Program-made: the position numbers and the translations under genes | In this document: piece by piece, positions 1-5,665 of the stretch | Layout of the letters: every line of letters begins with the position of its first letter | Numbering within the stretch: the stretch's first letter is position 1 | The notes under the pieces: generated by a model | Seen by the model: only the letters and a program-made list of their open reading frames with translations | Databases searched by the model: none | What the model was told of the DNA's origin: nothing | Assembly (NCBI RefSeq): GCF_934747485.1 | Contig: NZ_CAKVGN010000071.1 | Location: 1-13,451 of the forward strand | Length of the DNA stretch: 13,451 nt | DNA from: an uncultured Brachyspira sp. | Lineage (GTDB): Bacteria > Spirochaetota > Brachyspiria > Brachyspirales > Brachyspiraceae | Direction of reading: 5' to 3'

Positions 1-36
1 TAATTGTTTATCTTTACTTAATTTACTGCGTTTCAT
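1..36 (-). CDS. Transposase, N-terminal 12 codons only (partial)
   Basis: On the minus strand an ATG at 36-34 opens a frame reading MKRSKLSKDKQL to the window edge. It lies 21 bases inside the terminal inverted repeat, where an IS transposase start is expected. The matching C-terminal end of the same kind of gene is seen at 13392-13451. No obvious Shine-Dalgarno sequence is visible before the ATG. Family assignment (IS1595-like) is tentative because only 12 residues are visible. The gene is cut by the end of the sequence, and nothing here shows it to be broken in the genome. Confidence 0.6.
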   Translation of the reverse strand, partial: MKRSKLSKDKQL

Positions 37-57
37 ACTTAAATTTTAACAAATTTC

Positions 58-76
58 AGTTATCTAGGACAGCCCC
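58..76 (-). repeat. IS terminal inverted repeat, 19 bp (left copy)
   Basis: The 19 bases agttatctaggacagcccc are the exact reverse complement of ggggctgtcctagataact at 13375-13393. The G-run is outermost in both copies and faces the unique DNA between them. This is how an IS end should be oriented for elements lying outside the interval. Confidence 0.9.
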
Positions 77-138
77 ATATTATATTATTATAATACGATA
101 TATTAAGTTAATGTAAGTTATAATTTTATATTTTATAG

Positions 139-167
139 TTGACAATTTTTATTATTAATAATATAAT
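139..167 (+). promoter_or_regulatory. Perfect-consensus sigma-70 promoter of the flaA operon
   Basis: TTGACA (139-144) and TATAAT (162-167) match the bacterial consensus in all 12 positions with the optimal 17-base spacer. The DNA just upstream (about 101-138) is nearly pure A/T and could act as an UP element. The expected transcription start is near 174, giving a leader of about 48 bases to the ATG at 222. A strong constitutive promoter suits an abundant structural protein. A second TATAAT at 184-189 has no matching -35 and is probably incidental. No sigma-28-type site was recognised. Confidence 0.85.
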
Positions 168-207
168 TGTGTAAGTTATTGGATATAATTGCTTAGCTAT
201 AAATATT

Positions 208-213
208 AAGGAG
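208..213 (+). promoter_or_regulatory. Ribosome binding site that fixes the first flaA start
   Basis: AAGGAG lies 8 bases before the ATG at 222. This supports 222 over the internal ATG at codon 7, which has no comparable upstream site. Confidence 0.8.
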
Positions 214-221
214 AGTGCGCT

Positions 222-1058
222 ATGAAATTCTATAGAAGTATGCGAGACATTTCTCGCTACCTCATAATCATTTGTCTATTCATATGCTTAGGTTCATTTG
301 CTGTTTATGGACAAAGTTCTAGTATCTATTTAGAAACTAGAGTGCTTTATAACTTTGAAACATTAGATGAATGGCAGCCTATATCAAATGGAAGTCGCTT
401 CATGTTTACAGGCGATAGAACAAATGAAAATGGTGTTGTAATGAAATACCCAAATATGAGATTGTTTGCAACTAAACCTTTTGGTATGGGTAATCAAGGT
501 TACAATTCCACTAATTCATTATCAGTAAGTGTATCATTCTTTAGAAAAGGATACAATTTCTTTGATTTAGTACCAACAGTACAAAAAATTATCCCTGGTA
601 AAGCTCAAACATTTGATGTATGGGTATGGGGTGGAAATTATGATTACACTATGGAAATGTTATTTGAAGATTATCGCGGTTATACTTACACATTGCCTAT
701 CGGTTCTTTAAAATATATTGGTTGGAAAAATTTGAGTACAGCTGTGCCTTCTTTTATACCTCAAGAAGAACCTTATGTTCCTAGAGCTAAAGGTTTAAGA
801 TTCTTGAATTTCCGTTTCTGGGCTTCACCTGAAGAAAGAGCTGATAACTTCGTTGTATTATTAGACTATTTCCAAACAGTTACAGATACATTTAGAGAAG
901 CTTATGACGGTTCTGATATAGAAACTACTCTTGGTCAGGAAGTAGGTGGAAGTTCTGCAGAACAGTATTCTAACGGCGGTGCAAAAGTTGTGGGCGAAGA
1001 CGGTGGTACTACTACTACTGGAGATAACAATGCTACTCAACAAGAAGGGCAACAATAA
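222..1058 (+). CDS. flaA: Flagellar filament outer layer protein, FlaA family
   Basis: The 278-residue precursor starts with a Sec signal peptide: basic residues to about 12, a hydrophobic core 13-29, and likely cleavage near residue 30. In spirochaetes FlaA proteins sheath the FlaB core of the periplasmic flagellum. The family-like core includes KGYNFFDLVP (109-118), the strand DVWVWGGNYDY (132-142), YIGWKNL (165-171) and a C-terminal DYFQTVTDTF segment (215-224). The same blocks recur in the next gene, so the two are paralogues. The last 37 residues (242-278) are a Gly/Ser/Thr/Gln-rich, probably disordered tail containing four threonines from an ACT repeat. Good ribosome binding site and consensus promoter. 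The pair resembles the tandem minor flaA genes of treponemes more than the larger classical Brachyspira FlaA1, so the number (flaA2/flaA3) is left open. Confidence 0.85.
   Translation: MKFYRSMRDISRYLIIICLFICLGSFAVYGQSSSIYLETRVLYNFETLDEWQPISNGSRFMFTGDRTNENGVVMKYPNMRLFATKPFGMGNQGYNSTNSLSVSVSFFRKGYNFFDLVPTVQKIIPGKAQTFDVWVWGGNYDYTMEMLFEDYRGYTYTLPIGSLKYIGWKNLSTAVPSFIPQEEPYVPRAKGLRFLNFRFWASPEERADNFVVLLDYFQTVTDTFREAYDGSDIETTLGQEVGGSSAEQYSNGGAKVVGEDGGTTTTGDNNATQQEGQQ
238..260 (+). other. GC-rich hairpin in the signal-peptide codons of flaA
   Basis: GCGAGA (242-247) pairs perfectly with TCTCGC (252-257) around a CATT tetraloop. The stem can be extended by GTA (238-240) with TAC (258-260) across a single bulged T at 241. 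Such a GC-dense inverted repeat is conspicuous in this A/T-rich DNA and sits at codons 6-13, where mRNA structure most affects translation initiation. A regulatory role is inference. The repeat could also be chance codon use. Confidence 0.4.
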
Positions 1059-1081
1059 GGTTTAAGAAGGAGAAAAATACA

Positions 1082-1768
1082 ATGAAAAGATTAAGTATTT
1101 TGATAACAATGTTGATTTTGACTGTTGCATTCTTGTTATTCGCACAGGATGCAGCACAAGATAATGGTCAGGCAGGAGGAAATAATTTCGTTACTGAATC
1201 TTATACTAATTTCTTAATAGATGATTTTGAATTTGCTAATACTTGGCAAGCATCTATGCCTAGAGATTTTGGTGTTATTAGTATAATTCGTCGTGAAGGC
1301 GGTCCTGCTGATGTTACTGCTGAAAATGCTGATGCTAATAAATATATTTTAGGTGCTAAAGTAGAGTATTTCAAAACTGGTTATCCTTGGTTTTCTGTTA
1401 CTCCTCCTAGACCTGTAAAAATCCCTGGTTTCACTAAAGAAATTAGTGTTTGGGTTGCTGGAAGAAATCATAATAATAGAATGAGTTTCTATGTTTATGA
1501 TATTAATGGTAAACCTCAAAATATTGGTAATGAAGCTCTTAACTTTATGGGTTGGAAAAAAATTACTGTACAAGTACCTGCTAAAGTAGAACAAGAAAAC
1601 TTTAGAGGTCAGGCTGAACAAGGTATTAGCTTTATGGGTATCAATATTAAAGTTGATCCTAGAGATTCTTATGGTAAATATTATATTTACTTCGATAACT
1701 TGGAAGCTAGAACTGATATGTATTTAGAAACTTATAAAGAAGCTGATGATCCAATAGATACTTGGTAA
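1082..1768 (+). CDS. flaA: Flagellar filament outer layer protein, FlaA family (second paralogue)
   Basis: The 228-residue precursor has a short basic start, a hydrophobic segment (4-20) and a likely cleavage site after A21 or Q22, so it is a Sec-exported periplasmic protein. Aligned blocks shared with the upstream gene include TGYPWFSVTP (99-108), SVWVAGRNHNNRM (122-134), FMGWKKITVQVP (155-166) and the end YFDNLEARTDMYLETY (203-218). The 1059-1081 gap is 23 bases with AAGGAG (1067-1072) 9 bases before the ATG and no terminator, so the two genes form an operon driven from 139-167. It lacks the low-complexity tail of its partner. The proposed role is as a sheath subunit or minor FlaA protein of the periplasmic flagellum, by family. 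Which FlaA number it corresponds to cannot be settled from sequence alone. Confidence 0.82.
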   Translation: MKRLSILITMLILTVAFLLFAQDAAQDNGQAGGNNFVTESYTNFLIDDFEFANTWQASMPRDFGVISIIRREGGPADVTAENADANKYILGAKVEYFKTGYPWFSVTPPRPVKIPGFTKEISVWVAGRNHNNRMSFYVYDINGKPQNIGNEALNFMGWKKITVQVPAKVEQENFRGQAEQGISFMGINIKVDPRDSYGKYYIYFDNLEARTDMYLETYKEADDPIDTW

Positions 1769-1790
1769 TTAGAATTCTTTTAGATATAAT
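1762..1790 (+). promoter_or_regulatory. Candidate promoter overlapping the end of flaA, for the 39-codon gene
   Basis: TTGGTA (1762-1767) and a perfect TATAAT (1785-1790) are 17 bases apart. The -35 overlaps the stop codon of the second flaA gene. The -10 directly abuts the terminator stem at 1791, so initiation near 1797 would leave out the first bases of the stem. The -35 matches only 4 of 6 positions, so the call is moderate. Confidence 0.4.
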
Positions 1791-1830
1791 AAAAGGTGAG
1801 GTATTATTGCTACTTCACCTTTTATTTTTT
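1791..1830 (+). terminator. Intrinsic terminator of the flaA operon
   Basis: A 13-bp stem (1791-1803 with 1811-1823, one G-U pair) closes a 7-base loop (1804-1810). It is followed by A and a run of six T (1825-1830). It starts 22 bases after the second flaA stop codon. The flanking bases allow a few more A-T pairs outward. Confidence 0.9.
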
Positions 1831-1852
1831 ATATAGAGATTTTGGAGAAATT

Positions 1853-1972
1853 ATGATAAATAAACTTCTGCTTATAGGATTTATATTACTTTGTATTTAT
1901 GCTATTACTACAAGAATAGTTAATAACAGAAAAGACAAAAACAAAGAAGATGAGCATAATAATAAAGATTAA
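1853..1972 (+). CDS. Putative 39-residue single-pass membrane microprotein
   Basis: I do not recognise this protein. The 39 residues start MINKLLLIGFILLCIYAITT, a clean hydrophobic helix (about 4-19). A strongly hydrophilic, charged tail rich in Lys, Asp, Glu and Asn (about 21-39) follows. GGAG at 1844-1847 sits 5 bases before the ATG. The gene lies between the flaA terminator and the 3' end of mfd. Its TAA (1970-1972) overlaps the mfd stop codon on the other strand. A candidate promoter is at 1762-1790. In its favour are the ribosome binding site, the coherent membrane-helix-plus-charged-tail pattern and the terminator at its end. Against it are the short length and lack of a recognised family. 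Confidence 0.6.
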   Translation: MINKLLLIGFILLCIYAITTRIVNNRKDKNKEDEHNNKD

Positions 1973-1985
1973 TTATTATTTGCTC
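1952..1985. terminator. Probable bidirectional terminator between converging genes
   Basis: GAGCA (1952-1956) pairs with TGCTC (1981-1985), and AATAATAA (1958-1965) pairs with TTATTATT (1973-1980). One T (1957) is bulged and the loop is 7 bases (1966-1972). T-rich DNA follows on both strands (TTTTATTAATTTTT on plus from 1986; a T/C-rich tract on minus below 1952). It would end the 39-codon gene in one direction and mfd in the other. Most of the stem is A-T, so strength is uncertain. Confidence 0.6.
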
Positions 1986-4900
1986 TTTTATTAATTTTTA
2001 TTATTTTTCTTTTTCTTATATTATTTTGCTTATTTTTTTTCTGAGATTCTAAATTAACATCCACTAAACTTTTTTCTTTAGTTTCTTTATATTCTTCTGA
2101 ACTTTCTATTTTTAATATTACTTCACTAACTTTATTTATTTTCCATATTAAACTATCATCTACTACAGGTATTATTAACTGATTGAGATTTTCTTTATCA
2201 AAATAAACCCCAGATCCTTGCAAAGAAGCTAATTTTGATACCTTATTAGTATCTATTTTAGAATATTTATCAAGTTTCAAATATATATTATAATGTCCTT
2301 CTATAACTGACAATACTCTAACTCTTTTTAATATTACTTTTAATTTAGCTATGTTAAATATGTCTTCTATTTCTTTAGGCATTTTTCCATATTTATCTAT
2401 CATATATTCTTTAGCAGTATCAATATCTTCATCACTTTGCGAACGCATTATTAATTTGTATACTGATATTTTTTCTTTAGCATCTGATATATATTCATCT
2501 GGTATAAATAAATTATGTTTAAAATCTATAACCGTATCAAAAGTAACTTCTTTTATTTCACCTTTATATTCATTAGTAGCCTCTTCAAGCATTTGAGTAT
2601 AAAGTTCATAACCAACCTGATAAATCATACCAGATTGTTCTTTACCCAATATATTACCAGCCCCTCTTATTTCTAAATCTCTCATTGCTATCTTAAAACC
2701 AGCACCCAAATCTGTGTGTTCTGATATAGCTTGAAGTCTTTTGTAAGCTACTTCCGTTAATGCTAAGTTTTCAGGATAAAACATATAAGCATAGGCTTCT
2801 CTATCGCTTCTTCCAACTCTTCCTCTTAATTGATAAAGTTCTGAAAGACCTAATTTATTAGCATTATCTATTAATATGGTGTTGGCATTAGGTATATCTA
2901 TTCCATTTTCTATTATTGTGGTAGATACTAATATATCATATTTATGATTAATAAAATCAGACATAATTTTTTCTAATTGTATGCCTGTCATTCTTCCATG
3001 TGCAACACATATAGAAGCTTTTGGGCATAGTTTTTTTATCATCAAAGCAAATGATTCTATTGTATCTATTCTATTATACAAATAAAATACTTGGCCCTTT
3101 CTTTTTAATTCTCTCTCTATTGCAGTTACAACAGTGTTTTCATTAAACTCCATTACATAAGTTTTTACAGGTATTCTGTTTAATGGAGGAGTTTCTATTA
3201 TGCTTATATCTCTTATGCCGGTTAATGCCATATTCAATGTTCTTGGTATTGGGGTTGCTGATAATGTAAGTACATCAGTTTCAAATCTAAGTTTTTTTAA
3301 AGCTTCTTTATGTTTTACACCAAATCTCTGCTCTTCATCTATTACTATTAAGCCTAAATTTTTAAACTTAATATCATCAGATAAAAGCATATGTGTACCT
3401 ATAATGATATCGCAGGAACCATTTGCTATCATTTCTTTGTTTTTTTTGGCTTGTCTTGAAGAGATAAATCTATTTAATACTTCTATACGTACAGGAAAAT
3501 CTTCAAATCTTTTTTTGGCATTATTATAGTGCTGCTGAGAGAGTATTGTAGTAGGGCAGAGTATTGCACATTGTTTACCCGCCATAACAGCTTTAAATAT
3601 AGCCCTAAAAGCAATTTCAGTCTTTCCAAACCCCACATCTCCGCAAACAAGCCTATCCATCATCTTGTCGCTTTCCATATCTGATTTTATATCATTAATA
3701 GCCCTTAATTGATCAACTGTCTCTTCATAGTTAAAAGAAGCCTCAAAGTCATCTTGCCACTGAGTATCTGGTCCGTAAATATTACCATGAACATTAGAGC
3801 GTATTGCATATATTTTTATAAGTTCTCTTGCTGTAGCTAAAGCATCTTCTCTTGCCTTGCTTTTTATTTTATCCCAAGCACTTCCGCCTAATGCAGTTAA
3901 TTTTGGCTCTTCTCCGCTTCCGGATATATATTTCTGCACAAAGTTCATCTGCTCTACCGGTATATAGAGTTTATCTCCTTTGGCATACTCTAACGTTAAA
4001 TAGTCTTTTTCTTTTCCATTTGATAGTTTGCGTGTTAAGCCTAAATATTTACCTATACCATAGTTTACATGAACAGCATAATCTCCTATATTTAAATCAA
4101 CAAATGTTTCTATTATATTTTTATTTACTTTCGGTATCTTTTTTACCCTTTTTCTTTTTCTTCCAAATACTTCCCAGTCTGCTATAAATATTGTTTTTAT
4201 ATCATCTTTAATAAATCCTGATGCAGATTGAGTTGTTATTATATAAAAATCATTTTCATTATTAGAGAAATCAAGCTTTTCTTCATTATCTATTATATTG
4301 TTTTCTTCTATTATTTTATTTTCTTCATTAGTGCTTTCTTCTGATGCAATTAATTTTGGCTCTAAATTATCCATTATTTTATAGAATCTTTTTGCCTGGT
4401 CATAATGGCTTGTAGAGAGTATAATAAAATAATCTTTCTTTCTATAATCTTTGATATAATCCAAAAACTCTGTTAGCTTTGATTTAAAAGAAACTCCTTC
4501 ATCAAAACTAAATTTATGAAGATTATTATCAACCACAAAAGGAGATAAATTAATTGCATTTTTTGTAATATCTTCAAAATAATTTATATCTATATAAAGT
4601 GAGTTTATATTATCATAAAGAGATTTAAATATATTATCTATGTCATTAAAATTTTCTTCTGTAGTTGATAAAACATTTATTAGCTTATTTTTTAATTTTA
4701 AAGCATCATCTGTAAATATGATATTTTTACAAGCATAATCAAATATAGTTTCTAAATCGTTATTAAATACTCCAAGTAAATTTTCATTTCCTGCAAAATA
4801 TTTGCTTTTTTGTATATTGTCTTTTAATTCATTATCAATATCTTTGTTTAGAACCTCTTCTATAATTGAATCTTTATAAATAGCCTCTCTCACAGGATAT

Positions 4901-5565
4901 ATTATAATCTCTTCAATATTTTTATATGACTTTCCATCTTCTATATTAAAAAATCTTATACTCTCAACTTCATCATCAAACAACTCTATTCTAATAGGAT
5001 TATTATAAAGAATGGAATATATATCTATTATACTTCCCCTCACAGCACAAGTTCCAACCTCAGAAACTTCTCTCTCTATCACATATCCTAAATCATATAA
5101 ATTAAGCCTTAAAGAATCAATATTTAATTTGTCATTAACTTTTATATTAATTGTATTATTTTTTAATGTTTCTTTGTTTGGCAGTTTTCTTGCGATGGAT
5201 TTTATTGTCGTTATTAAAATAAATTTATCTTCATTAATTAATTTATATAAAATGCTTAATCTGTCTTGCACTATATCTGTAATAGGAGACATTTTTGTAA
5301 AAGGCACACTGTCATAATCTGGAAAATAATAATTCTCAACATTATAAAAGTTTAAAGCCTGACTTAAGAGCATAGCTTCATTTTCATCTTCTTTTATAAT
5401 CATTAAACTTTTATTTTTATCTTTAAAAAGAGCGGCAAAAAAAAGAGAATCTGCTCCTCCTTTTATGCCTGATATGTTTTTTACAGTATTTAAATCAAAA
5501 GACTTGTATTCTTCACTATTTTTTAATTTTTCTATTAAGAGATTTGATATTTCACTATTTTCCAT
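1969..5565 (-). CDS. mfd: Transcription-repair coupling factor Mfd
   Basis: This DNA translocase displaces RNA polymerase stalled at lesions and recruits UvrA for nucleotide excision repair. Its 1198 residues are full length for the family. Visible in order: an N-terminal UvrB-like module (about 1-200, with YFPDYDSVPF at 80-89 and RGSIIDIYS at 176-184); an acidic, Asn-rich linker (about 408-430); the CarD-like RNA polymerase-interacting domain (about 490-560, DYAVHVNYGIGKYLG); and the RecG-like motor with Walker A GDVGFGKTE (642-650), DEEQ box (743-746), SATP (769-772) and QLRGRVGRS (912-920). The TRG-type motif (about 954-981) and the C-terminal domain (about 1008-1090) follow, ending in a Lys/Arg/Asn-rich tail. 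All motor motifs are intact. The start is preceded by only a weak TAGG ribosome site. Own promoter at 5603-5631; converges on the 39-codon gene. Confidence 0.98.
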   Translation of the reverse strand: MENSEISNLLIEKLKNSEEYKSFDLNTVKNISGIKGGADSLFFAALFKDKNKSLMIIKEDENEAMLLSQALNFYNVENYYFPDYDSVPFTKMSPITDIVQDRLSILYKLINEDKFILITTIKSIARKLPNKETLKNNTINIKVNDKLNIDSLRLNLYDLGYVIEREVSEVGTCAVRGSIIDIYSILYNNPIRIELFDDEVESIRFFNIEDGKSYKNIEEIIIYPVREAIYKDSIIEEVLNKDIDNELKDNIQKSKYFAGNENLLGVFNNDLETIFDYACKNIIFTDDALKLKNKLINVLSTTEENFNDIDNIFKSLYDNINSLYIDINYFEDITKNAINLSPFVVDNNLHKFSFDEGVSFKSKLTEFLDYIKDYRKKDYFIILSTSHYDQAKRFYKIMDNLEPKLIASEESTNEENKIIEENNIIDNEEKLDFSNNENDFYIITTQSASGFIKDDIKTIFIADWEVFGRKRKRVKKIPKVNKNIIETFVDLNIGDYAVHVNYGIGKYLGLTRKLSNGKEKDYLTLEYAKGDKLYIPVEQMNFVQKYISGSGEEPKLTALGGSAWDKIKSKAREDALATARELIKIYAIRSNVHGNIYGPDTQWQDDFEASFNYEETVDQLRAINDIKSDMESDKMMDRLVCGDVGFGKTEIAFRAIFKAVMAGKQCAILCPTTILSQQHYNNAKKRFEDFPVRIEVLNRFISSRQAKKNKEMIANGSCDIIIGTHMLLSDDIKFKNLGLIVIDEEQRFGVKHKEALKKLRFETDVLTLSATPIPRTLNMALTGIRDISIIETPPLNRIPVKTYVMEFNENTVVTAIERELKRKGQVFYLYNRIDTIESFALMIKKLCPKASICVAHGRMTGIQLEKIMSDFINHKYDILVSTTIIENGIDIPNANTILIDNANKLGLSELYQLRGRVGRSDREAYAYMFYPENLALTEVAYKRLQAISEHTDLGAGFKIAMRDLEIRGAGNILGKEQSGMIYQVGYELYTQMLEEATNEYKGEIKEVTFDTVIDFKHNLFIPDEYISDAKEKISVYKLIMRSQSDEDIDTAKEYMIDKYGKMPKEIEDIFNIAKLKVILKRVRVLSVIEGHYNIYLKLDKYSKIDTNKVSKLASLQGSGVYFDKENLNQLIIPVVDDSLIWKINKVSEVILKIESSEEYKETKEKSLVDVNLESQKKNKQNNIRKRKIIKINKRANNN

Positions 5566-5602
5566 AAACCTAAAAACTACAGTAAATTATTATATTGATA
5601 AC

Positions 5603-5631
5603 ATTTTACTAAAAATTTTGAATTCTGTCAA
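5603..5631 (-). promoter_or_regulatory. Promoter of mfd
   Basis: On the minus strand TTGACA (5631-5626) and TAAAAT (5608-5603) are separated by 17 bases, matching consensus at 11 of 12 positions. Transcription would start near 5596, about 30 bases before the mfd ATG. It lies in the 100-base gap after the AddB-like gene, so mfd need not depend on read-through. No clear hairpin terminator was found in that gap. Confidence 0.7.
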
Positions 5632-5665
5632 AAATTAGTTTTGTATTTTTTAATATTTATTTTTA

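Larger units (their letters stand above)
1..76 (-). mobile_element. Insertion sequence end (transposase-5' end), cut by window edge; probable IS1595 family
   Basis: This is the outer 76 bases of an insertion sequence whose body lies to the left of the window. It ends at base 76 in a terminal inverted repeat (58-76) that is the exact reverse complement of the repeat at 13375-13393. Reading inward on the minus strand, the repeat is followed by a short A/T leader and an ATG opening a transposase. The first residues, MKRSKLSKDKQL, resemble from memory the opening of IS1595/IS1016-type transposases (lysine- and leucine-rich, with a KQ pair). The family call is an inference from 12 residues and the GGGGCTGT-type end. 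No target duplication can be tested because only one end is present. Confidence 0.8.

Noticed and set aside
861..1055. Minus-strand open frame of 64 codons over the flaA 3' end
   Set aside because: It is antisense to a well-supported gene, has no ribosome site and its composition mirrors the flaA codons.
3852..4187. Plus-strand open frame of 111 codons, hydrophobic, inside mfd
   Set aside because: It is opposite conserved Mfd domains. The Phe/Leu-rich look is the complement of Lys/Glu-rich mfd codons, not a membrane protein.
5569..5665. Terminator after the AddB-like gene
   Set aside because: No inverted repeat followed by a T-run was found on the minus strand in this gap.
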